Translations under genes and position numbers: made by a program
The notes under the pieces: generated by a model
Told to the model about the DNA's origin: nothing
The model's input: only the letters and a program-made list of their open reading frames with translations
Database searches by the model: none
Origin: Hysterangium stoloniferum
Taxonomy: Eukaryota; Basidiomycota; Agaricomycetes; Hysterangiales; Hysterangiaceae
Length of the DNA stretch: 64,000 bases
Direction: 5' to 3'
Assembly: GCA_015178975.1 (NCBI GenBank)
Contig: WHVD01000030.1
Span: forward strand, 310,001 to 374,000
Shown here: one piece after another, positions 1 to 12,740 of the stretch
Layout of the letters: every line of letters begins with the position of its first letter
Numbering within the stretch: position 1 is the stretch's first letter

Positions 1-849
1 CTTGCTACTTGGACGAAGGCCTCGCTGCCACTGCCGCAGCCTACGCTAGCCCATCACGTGTGTGAACTTTCCATCATCTGGGAGATGTACGCTTACCTCT
101 ACCTGTCGAGCTAGCACAACATGGACCATTTTTCCCCATCAACCCGACGCCTTACGCCTCTTCTAGCAGTGATTGGAGTCAGCATGAGCATGTTGTGCCA
201 ACTCATGAAGTGAGTAGTTTTACTGGTGTTGTATGAACAATGTGTCTGACGTCTACCACTAAGAACCAAGCTTCCTTGCAAAACCGCGACGTTTCTGTCG
301 CAGCAGGTGACTCCGATGCCAGCGGGTCGGACAGCGCATCCATCACCCACAGTTGGACTCAGGTTGGCTCTGTCACGACAAGCAAATCCCTGAATGACTT
401 CGTGATTGATGTGTCATCGCACGAGACGAAATCTTTTCTTTGTGGTTGGAGTGGTTGTCGACACCCTGTCGAATTCAACAACAAGTCCCAATTAATCACC
501 CACATTCGATCTGTACATCTCCAGGAAAAACCTTTCTTATGCACAACTTGGTTTGTGGTCGCGATTTCCTTTCAGTCAAAAAAATCATCTGATTTATCAT
601 AATGCAGTCAAACATCATTCGCACGTAAACAAGACGCAATCCGCCATGTTGAGACCGCAAACAGCGGTAAAAGATTTAAATGTAACATATGGCAAGTTAA
701 ACTCAGATATCATTCTCACAAATCAATTAACCACAATTTCTAGTGAAAAAACGTTCGCACGGAAGAGCTATCGCGACAGCCACCAGAATCTCTGCGTCGA
801 ACGTCGAGCTGTACTAGCTGGATACCCTGTGCCTCCAAGATATACCTAA
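1..849 (+). pseudogene. C2H2 zinc-finger protein gene, 5' end outside window, broken 3' half
   Basis: Probable nucleic-acid-binding C2H2 zinc-finger protein, presumably nuclear. Splice signals join three exons in phase: up to 57, 115-209 and 264 onward, with introns 58-114 and 210-263 (GTGAGT donor). The third exon encodes a Ser/Asp-rich stretch and a clear finger, CGWSGC followed by a HIRSVH pair, with the usual EKPFLC linker into a second finger at about 530-620. The second finger is only readable by changing frame: its cysteine half (CGRDF) and its histidine half (HLIYHNAVKH) lie in different frames. A third finger-like stretch near 670-720 has Trp where a Cys is expected. No intron long enough to be real explains the shift, so I read this as a decayed or frameshifted gene whose start lies left of the window. 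Which protein it was is not recognisable beyond the finger class. Confidence 0.5.
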
Positions 850-1090
850 CAATGCATCATCGAAACTCATTTAGCGTTACCATCGCATCAACATGTAACT
901 CAACGATAGTCTATACCCATCAACGCACTTGTTCTTCTATCATCCAATCTAAGCCACCGGCGCTTGTCACAAGAAGTTGACGAACAACCCTGTCTCTTCT
1001 GTTGTAATGTCTCCATTTCTCAAGATATTTAGTAGTCTAGAATATGATACAACAATCATAATAAATACATGTGATGATACCAGATTTTTC

Positions 1091-1294
1091 CTACAGTATA
1101 CGAATTCCAGCTTCTGAAGAACCACTCCGTTCCATCATATGTCCCATAATCCGTTCTACAGCATAGGGGATATCATGACCACTAGCTGACCCAGGATTTG
1201 GGCTGACGGACCACGGATCAACTATAGACACTTTGCACCCTTTATAACGATGTTCTGCAACAAGGATTTGGGCCGTAGCTGGTGATTCTGTTGA
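1091..1294 (-). pseudogene. FAD-dependent amine/sarcosine oxidase-like fragment
   Basis: An open stretch of about 67 codons on the minus strand ending in TAG at 1091. It contains AEHRYKGCKVSIVDPW followed by SPNPGSASGHDI, which resembles the end of the first Rossmann strand and the substrate-side loop of fungal fructosyl-amine or sarcosine-type FAD oxidases (strand, acidic/Pro residue, then a loop ending in SGHDI). The glycine-rich dinucleotide motif that should precede it is not visible, and there is no continuation. It lies just downstream of the SDR remnant. The family assignment rests on pattern memory only; it could be chance. Confidence 0.25.
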
Positions 1295-1394
1295 TCAGTG
1301 GGGTGCACATAGCCGTAAGCGGAAGCTAACCTTCTAGCGTATTATATAGGCCTTCATAATGTGAGTAACTAATTGACAATTTGGTTTCCAACAC

Positions 1395-2033
1395 TTACGA
1401 GCAGTCTGAATATTTTTGACGATGTTTAACAAAATCATCAATTGGAATGAATGATGACCTCACCAGCTGGGTGTTACTTGCAAGTCCATAAGGCGCGATG
1501 ACGGTGATATATCTGAGGCCACCCTGTTCCGAAACTGCTTTAGTTATCTGTATGGTGGTATAAGAAAACGCATTTGTGTAATAGCCGAGGGCAGCCTCGC
1601 TATTCGAACTGATCCACAAAAGAAAAGTGTTACATACAGGAAACAAAGCCCGAAGTGGGAAAATCATAGGTACCTTGTCGATTGCCGATGCTCAAAATCG
1701 GGGCAGTTTACCATAAAATCAACTTTTCCAAAGTATCCTACAGCCCAGCGAACCTTTTCACGAATATGCGTGAAGCTCATGTCGCTGTCTATCTTGATGC
1801 ATAATATCTGCTCTCCCGACAAACGGTCTACGGCTTGTTGAGTAGCAGCGGTTGCGATTACCAGATCACCTCGGGCACGAGCAACTCGACATATCTCACT
1901 TCCCAAGATGGAGGGGGCCCCTTTTGATGGAATTGTGTTAATCGATATGGGAACAAGTCCTCATCGTTGCCTATAGTGTCTGCTTACCGGCAACGAACCA
2001 CACTTTGGGATGAGAAACCTGAGCTGCCGCCAT
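1395..2033 (-). pseudogene. short-chain dehydrogenase/reductase remnant
   Basis: Remnant of an NAD(P)-dependent SDR. From ATG at 2033, exon 1 (2033-1988) encodes HPKVWFVAG; intron 1987-1921 has a GTAAGC donor; exon 2 continues from 1920 with SEICRVARARGDLVIATA, the first beta-alpha-beta unit, and later FGKVDFMVNCPDF, the place of the NNAG motif. A further block at 1395-1620 (LGYYTNAFSY, then an IAPYGLASNT stretch) matches the end of the catalytic domain. Key residues are gone: TGxxxGxG has become AGxxxxLGS, NNAG is replaced by NCPD, and the YxxxK dyad is absent. Part of the middle is missing. It differs from the better preserved SDR at 14.3-15.5 kb. A divergent, non-catalytic paralogue is possible, but decay is the simpler reading. 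Confidence 0.5.
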
Positions 2034-3440
2034 AGACTTTGGGAAGGGGGGAAGTTAAGTCCCACCATTTTTGGACATAGACCAAGTGGTTTTATATTGT
2101 AGGGAAGCCCGTTCGGATGTGTTAAGGGTATCTTCCATTTAAATCAGAAATCAGACCGCGAGTCATCGATGTCGGTACGCTAACCCGAGCTTGAAGATAA
2201 ACCGATATGACGAATTAGAACCCCTGTCACAGAAGACGCCGAGAGGGAAGAATATATCTAGAATTCGTAAGACACACTACTCTACTTAGCTATGACGTTT
2301 CGGAGATTGCAGAGCACCGAAGGGAATATGCAAAACGGACACTGATCCCTCCCGATGGATGACTTCAGTCCCACTTGCTTCATCATCCATGTATGTGGAT
2401 TGTTTGAATATTTTAATGTGGGTATGGAAACCATCAAGGGTCATCCTCAGGCTGCTGTTCCCCAACCATATTCGACCGACAATTTTGGCAATTATAGGCT
2501 TTAGGATTTGATCAGCTTGAATGTGTCGGTGATTAACTCATTAGGTCATATCAAGCCACGCGTAGAGCTGGGAGCTGCATCTCCTATGGCGCACTCGAAA
2601 GATTTATCCACAAGAAGCTAATTAAGTTGTTTCGATCACGAAGCGACCCGCTGTACGATTGGGTTCGCTGCAGTTATTATTGAAAAATTACGAGTGTCTG
2701 AATGCGGGAGATTCAGAATGCTAATCCCAAACTATACCTATCTAGGGAGCTCCTAATTTCGCCTACATTGATTGCGTCAGTGTCGTTGTGTCATGCGTGG
2801 GTCTATTCAGCACTCACGATGTAAATTTAGACTCGTAGTGAAGAAATCTGCGTGATGGTACATTGAGTGGACAGTCGATTAGGCTACGTAGACATTCGGC
2901 CTTGACCTACATTACTTGAACTGAGCGTCCGGATTCGGCCGAGATACTTCGCTAACAACCCGATAGCCGCAATTGTTAGATAGAAATTAACATGCTTAAT
3001 GACTCAGTGAGTGTGAGGGAAATTGTATATATATCTATTCAATTCTGTGAAACAGCCTTAGTACATTCTCCTAGGATGCAGGATATGCCTCTTACAATCT
3101 AACGAGCATACGGGAATTCGCTTGCAAAAGACAGTATCATAAACTGGTTCATATATTGCGTAGCCTGACTTGCTTACGGTTTATTGGTCTCATCAGAGTG
3201 GGGTTAGGCTCATGTCGGAAATCCGTAATTGAATACGGAAACGTATCGAAATTTTACATGACCTTCATTGCTAGTGGTCATTAGAGCTCAGAGTATCCAC
3301 ACCCACATATACATATGCTCGGGATATCTAAGTGCCTTAACTGCATACTTAAGCTAGGTTGGTACGAGCGGTCCATAATAACGGTTGTGTCGCGAGTGAT
3401 ACATATAGATTGAATATGTATATAAATAAACTCGTTATGC
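2034..3440. other. intergenic, nothing recognised
   Basis: No open frame with domain-like or exon-like character was found on either strand. Ordinary AT-rich spacer between the SDR remnant and the 3' end of the HUA1-like gene. Confidence 0.5.
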
Positions 3441-4764
3441 TCAGTTGAACACTCTTCCAACTCCTCGGCATACTTCACAGAATGTTGAATCAAAAATAAA
3501 AAAAGTCACTTTACCACGTCCGTCGCAGCGCCAACAAAGCCGTCCACCGATTCGGGGATCACCTGGAGGCAAAGTAATCGTATGGGCCGGTTGTGGAACA
3601 GGGAATGATATCATCGGGGCCTGAGGTTGCGTGGGAAAGCGTGGCGGCCCAGGCGGTGGCCCAGGCGGGGGAGAAAAGGATGGACCTTGGTGATGAGGAT
3701 AAGGATGACTGGGTTGGGGAGATGGATAACCCTGTGGAGAATGTGGAGGACCATGGGGAGGTGGCGAGTAGAGCTGTGGAGTCTGAGGTGGCATATGTGG
3801 TTGATGAGATTGTGACTGGGGCGGAGGTTGAGGACGACTCTGTACCCTATGTAATTTTCCCGGAGACCCTTCCATTGAGCGGGGACGCGGAGCTTGAGGG
3901 GGGCGGAAGACGGGTAATGGGCGTTGGAAGTTGCCATTTGATGACCCAGCGGAGGGGAAGGGAGCGTATGCAAGTGCACCATAATAAGGTTTGGCATATT
4001 TGTCCCAGCATTTACTACATGGATGTGACGGGTCGTTTTTTTTGAAACCAGTATTATGACCTAAAATTGGGCGGGTAATGCGATTAGTCAAAGTTCACAA
4101 GGCGCGGGTGCAAATTGATAGCAAAATGAGGTGAATCACCAATGCAGAAAGTTCAAAAATGGATAAATAAGTGGAAAACAAGAAAACACAGACATTTTGA
4201 GCATTCAAAGCCGTTAGGATAAACAAGAAGTTTCCCCCCTCTTAATAATGGATGTCCTGGCGTTGGTGTGGTAGTTGGCCGGTTATCATCCGATATCGAA
4301 TTGTTCTCAGTCATGAGCCCTGAAGGTCTATTAGAGAATGAAACCGCCCGGCGTCGTGGTGGTCCCGGTGGTTCCAGTGGAGGAGTATTTGATCGAACTT
4401 GAGCCGGCGAAGTTGGCGAATATGCAGTTTCACTCGATGGCCGTAAATAGTCCGAAGGAGGGACGTGAAAATCATGGGATGAGTTAGCAGAAGCTGGAGA
4501 TGGAGATGCGACTGAGGGATGACGCGGCGGCGGTTCAAAGTCGAATCGACTGGGTTGGGGACGACGATCAGTTGTCGAGTTCCCAGTGTCGTTTATATTG
4601 ATGGCGGGTATATTGGGAGCAATATTCGGCTGTGTTAATACCGGTGGCTCCTGAAATGGCCGCCTAGGTCCAAAGTCCAAAGGAGCTTCGCCCTGGTATG
4701 GATCTGCAATTGGCGTATAGGCTGGGGGAGCCTCACTAGGAATATCGTTAGGCTCCAAAGACAT
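3441..4764 (-). CDS. HUA1-like cytoplasmic protein with J-protein-type zinc motifs
   Basis: Two exons, 4764-4194 and 4060-3441, joined by a 133-bp intron (GTCTGT donor, TTTTAG acceptor) that splits the Cys191 codon; 396 aa. The N-terminal half is disordered and Pro/Ser-rich, with PPAYTP at residues 13-18. Then comes PLLRGGKLLVYPNGFEC leading to Cys pairs C188/C191 and C205/C208, a long Pro/Gln-rich linker, and C-terminal pairs C366/C369 and C385/C388 in CWRCDGRG and CEVCRGVG. This layout matches yeast Hua1, a cytoplasmic protein with a zinc domain like type I DnaJ proteins, linked by interaction data to actin patch and ubiquitin-related networks. The intron falling inside a conserved CxxC motif and restoring it is strong support. 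No frame damage is seen. Cellular role in this fungus is inferred from the family. Confidence 0.88.
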
Positions 4765-7700
4765 TGAAGTAGCGTCTGACGTATAATTCTAATGGTGAAT
4801 CCAACGATAAGAATAACCAATCATCAATTAAAGTTGGATCATACCTGGTTCCTACTGACACCTACACACGCAAATGGTCAGTCGCTAATACTTGGGTTGT
4901 CAACAGGATTGGTGTCACCTGGGGGCGTTCCAAATGGATTGTAGGAACGATTAGCCTCGTTAAATGGTAAAATTAAAAGCAACGATTGCTTTGTTCTTTC
5001 CACTCCTCGAGCTTATCAGTTGGGTCTCACTGTGTTATTTTTGGAAGCAGCATTGTGACTGTGACAATAAACCACAGCAGAGACAATGCCCTGCCCCCTC
5101 CCGCAAGGCTCCGACAGACAGCGACCAAACGAATATTTAGGCAAGGAAAATTATACACAGCTTATTCGCAAATGGCGATGACATGCACAGCTATGCAAGG
5201 TGCATGTGCAATGCTCTATTAATGAAATATATCTTTAACTATTCAATAAACGATTGTCTGGCTGAGTACGAAATGTCAGTCATTGTAGTATCCTTTGAGG
5301 CGAGTACGAGCCTCTATCGAAAGTTACAGTATTAGTATTGGTAAGAAACTTATCACGGTCCCACACTCAAATGCAATACCATCATGGATGGACGCCGGCT
5401 TGCGCCTAAGGTTGCCGCATTGCCGTATACGGCTGGCTTTTATACGGCTTGTACGGCTCCGCGTTCTGCCGTCACCGTCAACCTCAAAATCCCGGTGACA
5501 CGGTGACGTAACCCCGCACAAGCCGGCCGCAGTCAATTGTCGCAGCTCATGTAAGCAAAACATGAACTGCCCGTAACTAGTGTGGCAGTTGAGGGCATTA
5601 GTGGAAATGTTTCAAACTGTTTTGGATCCTGATAGGAGGTTATTGGGGCGCTGCACTTGACTTCTTTTCACCTTTCAATTCAAGTGAAATTTTGTATAGA
5701 GGCTATGAGATAAGGCCCTTGAACTTAAGAGCTGTAATAAATAATAATAAATGTAATGTCGATATTAATAATAAAATATTATGTGCAGAGTATTAGAATG
5801 AGAGAATATAAGGGGATCGGGCCACAAAATAGTGACCTAGTGGACAAATGGACCACCAAAGCCATGGATAAGGACTACTATGGATACATGTGGGTACTTA
5901 TGGTTCCGGACCACATATTCGAACACGGAGTATTTTGGGTATGAGGAGGTATAGTACATCTGTTGTGAGTCGCAACGTCCGTGTTGGTGGACATGACACG
6001 CGAGAAACTAGACCTGAGCGCATTGTACTGCCCTTTACTCTAATACTTTGTTAATCTGATTTCAATGACAACTTGAAGACAAATCCAAAGCCACATGGAG
6101 ATCACTTGCACAAGAAACGGATTGTTTTACTTACATATACCTACCAGTCAATCTTGAAAGGTGTGTTGTTGTCAACGTCTATGAGCTAATTTTTTTATTC
6201 TTGTTTTATTTTTCCTATGTCATTTTCCCGGTGACCGGGGAAACAAATATTAATTGCTCTACGATTTTATTCTTTCTGTATCTCTTGCAATAAACACTCC
6301 GTACTTCAATGATAAAAGCATTATTATTCCAGACCATCACCATTTGACTAGTAATGACAGGACTCCAACCACAGCATACCCTGCCTCTCTGAATTATGTC
6401 CCACTGTTTCATTTCTGACGAACGGACGTACGAAGACCGTCGCACCGTCGCGAGACACATATGTGAAGGGGTTCAGCTTGTGTCTTTGAGACCTCACCTC
6501 CAATACTAGGATGCATACATACTGTCCGGTTGACCGAATCGACATTGGGAGCAATTTATATAACCAATCTTCCAAGGTCTTGAAAATGTTTAAACATCAC
6601 AAAATTGAAAAATTAAGCCACACAAATTATGTATTATATCCTATGCCATTGTAATGTCGAATAATAATTACATGCATAGTGAGATGCCATCAAAACTTGC
6701 CTCGACGTAGAAATTTAAGTCGATTAATTATAGAGCTTTATGTTGAGGTTTTCTTTAAGCTTCTCATTTGTTGGGGGCCTATGTACTACGCACCGCCTGT
6801 AGAGATTGACCCCCCGGGGATGCTTCAACTGCTACCCGTGCTTGTAGTTCAGTTTCGAGAGCTATTTTATCCATTGGCGTCAGAAGCTGAATCAATAGGT
6901 CCTCTTCTCTCGCTGGGATGCGTGACCAGCATGACTGCATTCATGCGTATCTCCCTATAATCTTGCTGGCGGTAGTGGTATTCTCAGGCTGTGCCCATCA
7001 TCGGCGGGAACTTATTTGCCATTTTGGTCACTGCAACCGTGACGTCGAATCATGTTCTCGTACTATGTTCACCGAGTTATGACCGTTGACTTCAGGATAC
7101 TCAAGACATTGACATGAGCGACGTATTATTATTCTAATCGGTACGGCAAAAGTATGCGAATATACCGATTGACAATTGAACTTGCCTCGGATCTATCAAT
7201 GCTCCAACATTTCTTCTTCTTCAATTTCCAAGCAGGTATCTGGCACGACAGCATAATTACCATTCTATCCGGGAATTTGAAAGTCTAAATATCCATTACC
7301 TTTACTGTAATTCGATATGAAAGGTAATGTACTGACATACTGCTCCATCTATCAGTCTGCTGATGCTCGGTTTATCAATCAGATAAATTTATGAATGTGA
7401 GGTTGGCAATGATGAAAGAGGGGTAGGCGCAAAGGCTTCCCGGCTTGTATTGGCAATTAAACAGAATAGCAAATATCGTGGCAGAGCTTGAGAAACGAGA
7501 ATCGCGTGAGCGTATGACGCCACCATTATCCCACGTCGTACAACCCCAGAGAAATGGATTTGTGGTCAGGGTGAAGTATCTCCAAAATAATGGTGAGAGA
7601 ACACCCCAGCATAGAGATTATACTCCAATTACACTCCCGACCGGGTCCAAACACTCGATGTTCAGCCGCAGTAGCAATGGTGGTGCCCAGCTGCAGATGG

Positions 7701-10219
7701 CATTTGTGACATGAGTTATATAAATATGTGACTACCATTAAAACGTGGGACAAGTATCGGAACAGTTATTAATCATGACACTCATTCGCAAATGCTGAGG
7801 ACAGGGTTCAGGACAGGGTAGGGTAAGGAGCATCTAGAAAAGAGGGGACTGCCGGGTGATAAGGTCCCTTTAATGTGCCTACAATCGTTACACAGATAGA
7901 TTGGACCAAATATGGTGGAACCATTTGATTGGATGCCCCAGATATTTTATGAGTAGCGAGGAACTATCGATCGATGGCTATAGCATCGGCAGGGGCAGAG
8001 GTAATCTATGATACAAGATGCGTCGTGATGACTTCCACATTTTAGTTATCAGTCAATAAGAGTGAGGCGAATCTCGGTTGTACACCTCGGCAGAAGCTAC
8101 CGTAATGCTGGGCTTTGTCAATAAAATGCAATCCAATAGGCACGAGACACTATGATATACTACAAAACCCCGGTTGTCCTGGAGGTACAAAGTAAAACCG
8201 GCTTTACCTAATCAAGAAACTAACCTGAAAATGATGAACATATGTAATTTCATCAATACCAGAAGGATGTTTGTTCGAGGCGCGTTGATCGGTTTGTGGC
8301 ATTGTCTACAGTGAAATATACTATTCAGAGTCTTCAACACATTTCAGGAGGATAGCAACTTGGCGGGCTTGTAATATAGAGTTAATGGCGGCTATTGTGG
8401 GATTCGAGCTGAAGGCTGTGCAAGACCTGGTAGATTCTTCAGAATTTGTAAGGACATGTCCCGCGAATACCGGCCTGGCAAGCGATTCGACTAAGGGCTA
8501 TATAACGGCGGCAAGAAAAGCCTGTCTTTAATTTCACGGTAAACCGAAAGCAGAGATTTTTTCTCAGGTAGTTATTCAACAGCTATGGTTGGGACGTGGA
8601 TGGAAGTGAGGATGAAGCTTAACTGCACTAATAATAATCAGATCAGCCTGCCAGTGAGTTGTACCGGAGTACTGTCCTCCCGAGTTATTCTTGTTAAAGT
8701 GTAAATTTGACTGTGGGATTGGCACCATGGTGCCTAAATTTTCCATTTTAGGTCGTTAATTGCCTTCAGACAGTCAAAAGGATCGACATGCAGAATAGTA
8801 CACCGGCACGTGCCTTAGGTTCTGGTGACGGCATAGATTAACGTGACGTTGAACAGGTCCTAGATCAGCAGCCAACACTGATTTTTTGATTCCAAGCCTT
8901 TCTCTGCTTTAGTTGATGATGCTCTAACGGCCCCATGTCTTCGGTTTGATAGTTCTTAATTGATTGAAGTCTGAAGAGCAATCGGAAGCAGCGATTTTGT
9001 AAGCGGGATCTGAGATCATTCCGTTGTTACAAACCAGAAGGAAGGAAAGCGAGAATCGATTTCGGTTCAGCGGCACAGCATTTACATTTCCCCCGTTCAT
9101 TTAGAGTCACTCGAATCATTAATCATCTTGATATCTATCTTGTGGTGACTGTGCATAAATATTCAGCCTCCATAATCGTGACAGAGTACCCTGGGACGGC
9201 TTCCAAGGTAGGGGCTTCCCCACCTATAATACGCATGGAGCCAAACTGTAACTGATTGAGATCTATCGTTGGGACATGCAGAAGATTTTTTTCATTCAAA
9301 TGTCAACTCAACACATCTGAAAACTGTCGATTAACCGGTTTATTTCTCTCCCTCAGACACATTATACGCCGCGTGTTTAATAGATCGGAGTGGCTATCAG
9401 AACTTTTTCGACCTCCACACGTCACTCCGAACCAGACCAACACATCATCGCGATTTTAGGGTGGTGACGATCCCAGGCAAGCAGCGCTTTATCCCCTTGT
9501 TCCGAAAATCTGGTAGAAAATAATCCCCTGGTGTAAAAGGATGGGATCTTCGAGCGTCCCTTGCCTGCGTCAAGATACACGCCAATCATGGCAGGCTGGA
9601 CATACGCATCTGCTAAGTGGGAACATTGGTATTCATGGCCAGTCATGGCCAGGTAGTTTTCGTCGGCGCTCAGCCTATCAGCCTACTTCACACAGGAGAC
9701 GATAGGCGCACCAGGCCTTTATAGCCTTTATAGCATTGCTTCTGGGTGTTGCTCGTCTCCGTCAAGGGGTTACTAACTAACCCCTTGTTTAGAATGCCAA
9801 CGTTATATCCGACGAAATCGCTCTCCATTCAATCTCTTTGCTGGCACCAGAGTCTCTCGAACAAATAATAATAATATCGCACATGACTCTATGGCGCCTC
9901 TATTCTAACGATTATAGCTTCCGGTGTTAATTCCAATTGGTGGTTTTGAGCGCGATATAAAATACATTAGGATCAAGTGATATTCCGGCCTTTTGGATGG
10001 ATGTACAATCCTGTTTAGCATGTTCCGTCACAGCTGTCAACTGTGTGCCTTATCCAACTATCTGATATGATACATTGGCTGAGCGTTACTTCTTCTTGGA
10101 ACTACATAGCTGTGAGCGTCACTGGTATAAATGCGCCGCCTTCGTCTCCTGTGTCTCTACCTCAATTTTCTTCCCCATATCAATTACCTGTCCCTCATAC
10201 ATTAATCTGTTGAAGCTTA
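4765..10219. other. long gene-poor stretch
   Basis: Nearly 5.5 kb without a gene I can support. Short open frames (for example 6679-6960 plus, 7445-7714 plus, 9256-9459 plus) lack recognisable domains, consistent splice partners or homologues I know. No LTR ends, target duplications or tandem arrays were noticed. It may hold promoters of flanking genes, short-exon genes I cannot see, or very old repeats. Confidence 0.4.
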
Positions 10220-10813
10220 ATGCCTCCCAGACAAAGTACGTATTTTTTTCCAATGTTCCAGTCCCGACTGGGTAGTAGACACAGTCTACGATGACATCGC
10301 CACCCGCTCTTAGTCTTATGCCTCACATACTAATATCAGCCTATAGGCCAGCACTGGGCTATGATTCTACACAATGAGATGCAACGTCAGGGACGACTCA
10401 GATCTCTAACCTGGGATGACTCTGTCTATGGACCTACGCATCAGGCGACATGGACTTCGATCGTCCAAAGTGAGCATGTCCAATTTTTTTTCCTGATCTC
10501 ATACAATTGGGATTAATTGGACCTTTTTCCTTCTTTGACCTGTCCTCACGCTGGACGTGTCTTTAACAGTCGATGAGATCGAGTACGGTAGAGGAACGTC
10601 ATCGACCAGACAGGGTGCCCGCGATGAGGCGGCAAGGCTTGCTCTGCAGGTCATGCAGGATGAGTTGATGTATCGGGTACGTCTTTATACTCCAACGTCT
10701 CAGAACAATGTTCGATTAGATAGTTTGTACAGCGCGAATGATTTTTCTTTGTTTTCTTCCACAAGCACCTACAACTTTGCATGGGAAACCGTATTTATCT
10801 CCGGAAGAATTAG
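10220..10813 (+). CDS. small double-stranded RNA-binding-domain protein
   Basis: Four predicted exons: 10220-10235, 10347-10469, 10570-10676 and 10766-10813, about 97 aa. All introns are GT-AG; intron 1 carries a TACTAAT branch site and the last donor is GTACGT. The product starts MPPRQ, then QHWAMILHNEMQRQGRL (first helix of a dsRBD), SLTWDDSVYGPTHQATWTS (beta strands), and EYGRGTSSTRQGARDEAA (the loop and second helix; family consensus is G..YG.G.G.sKk.Ak..AA). One dsRBD fills almost the whole protein, as in the expanded small dsRBD families of Agaricomycetes. It should bind dsRNA without sequence specificity; a link to RNA silencing or RNA editing is only a guess. The last exon is the least certain: an alternative acceptor at 10879 would give another short tail. 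No neighbour forms a unit with it. Confidence 0.75.
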
Positions 10814-12740
10814 ATTCCGGCTACGCAATATATTTAATATGTATTCTCTCTACCCGTATGAGGACCTTTGTTTCCTAGGATAGCATATATACACTATGTG
10901 CCGTAAAGAAATAAACGAGATTAAGAACAATTAAAGTTTAGACGAAATTTTAATTAATTTCAGGAAAAAATATTACACGTTGAATCCATTTCTTGCTGAA
11001 AATTCACGAGCAAACGGCTTGTTTCAAGCAGGGCTTGTTGCTTTGTTAGTGACTATCTACCCGAGGCTTGTAAGTCCATAGTAAGTGAAAAAAAATGGCC
11101 GCGTTTTTCTGAAACGGTTTAATAATAAGTAACGTCATGTCTGAAAAGTGCAAACAGTTGTTTGTTTACTCCTAATATCCACTCAAGTGAAATTTGAACT
11201 TGGGGGAGATATGATGGAGTCACGTGTTCTTCCATTTTTGCTTTATCAGCCAGAGAGTCCTACTCACATGTAACCAGTATTGTTCTGCCACTTCCTTTCT
11301 TGAATTGTACAATTAATGAAGATGCTTCTTCCGAGTTTTCAATGTTTCAATAAAACCAATATAGCAATTGCTTGCCATTTCACACAATAGCTAGGTGGAC
11401 CAAATTGGGTAATTTTAAACTGATCGGTCCGGAATCCCACGGTCCTCACTTCTCTCCTCAATAGCCTTATTGTGTCGCTCAGAAAAATGACGACGCTTCC
11501 CGCCTCCCCGCTGAAATCGGTAACCCGCCAAACCTAGGCCGCACTTGCAAAGTTGTTGACAATATTCTTGTCTTAGCTTTTGCTGAAGTTCTTGAGTGCC
11601 GGCATCCGGCTCCTAGTGTTGTGGTTGCAGGTAAACATGTGTTTTGGATGTCACTGTACATCTTTTTCACCGTGACAGCCGTTTATTTCGCTTGGTCCGT
11701 TATTGTTTGAAAACGTGCGCTTCGGCTTTCCTCATAACAGGCAAATCGATAGTTATTCAGCAAATTAGGACAGACAATAATATATCTATGCTTTTCTTTA
11801 TGCACGATATCTTTAGGAAGGTCCTCAACTCACTATTGCCCCCTCCCCCGTCAGACATTAAGCTTACGATCCAAGGAGGATTATCACCTTGAAACCAAAT
11901 TGATTTGTCATTTTCTGTGCTTCACATGTACGAACCCCATACCGACGATGTATTTGAACATTGGAGAGATACATCTTATTCGTGCTCATCACGACCGCCC
12001 CCACCCCCATGCTCCAACGAGAGACGGACTTCTTCGCGAACCAACGTACTCACCACGCACAAAGCCTCATTTGAGTACAAGCTAAAAGGCCTTTCAAGAA
12101 AACGCTGTGTGAATACATCTAGGAATGACGCGGACGGTGAATCTTATCGCCGAAACACTCATAAGCCTATTGAGTTAGGAAATTTCACTAATTCTTAGAA
12201 CTTCCCATTGACATTATTTTGTTAGGGATGACAATCATTCTCGATATGACATGTGTAATGACAGGAATATCAATGTATGGCGTGAAAAGACGGGGTATGA
12301 TCACACATCTTGATCATCCAAAGGATCTAGTCCTGAATTACGGGCACTTGGTGTAGATCACGTCATTTTCCCATTGAAATATGCGACGAGGATAAACCGA
12401 ATCATGAAGGTTCACTTTCTCTTATCACTGCGCTCTGTTTTGGCTGATCACCTTCCTGTCTTTAGCAGAGTATCATCGGTTTACAAATCAGAGTGTCTTC
12501 CAGGATGGTCCACGTCCGGAACCATCTTTCGAGAAGTACGTAAAATTGCATGAGCGGTCGAATACCCAGGGTTCATCTGCACTGTACCCCCAATCCATTG
12601 TATGCTACGCTATTTTAAATGTTTGAAATGGTTCTTCTCACGATTACAAGTTACAGGATTTACCAGCGGAAAACTCCTATCAATCTTCATTATCAGCAAG
12701 CACTTCAAAATCCAACCTACTTGCTCACCTTTCAAGACAT
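10814..12740. other. intergenic, no supported gene
   Basis: Several short open frames (11644-11892, 11905-12198, 12602-12847, all plus) have no recognisable motif. The last overlaps the upstream region of the next gene and could contain its 5' exons. Nothing else stands out. Confidence 0.4.

Noticed and set aside
558-584. Possible intron GTTTGTGG...TTTCAG that would repair the second zinc finger
   Set aside because: It is only about 27 bp, too short to splice, and it would not restore the finger spacing.
3593-4045. Long plus-strand frames opposite the HUA1-like gene
   Set aside because: They are antisense to the conserved Pro/Gln-rich exon; composition mirrors that exon and no motif is present.
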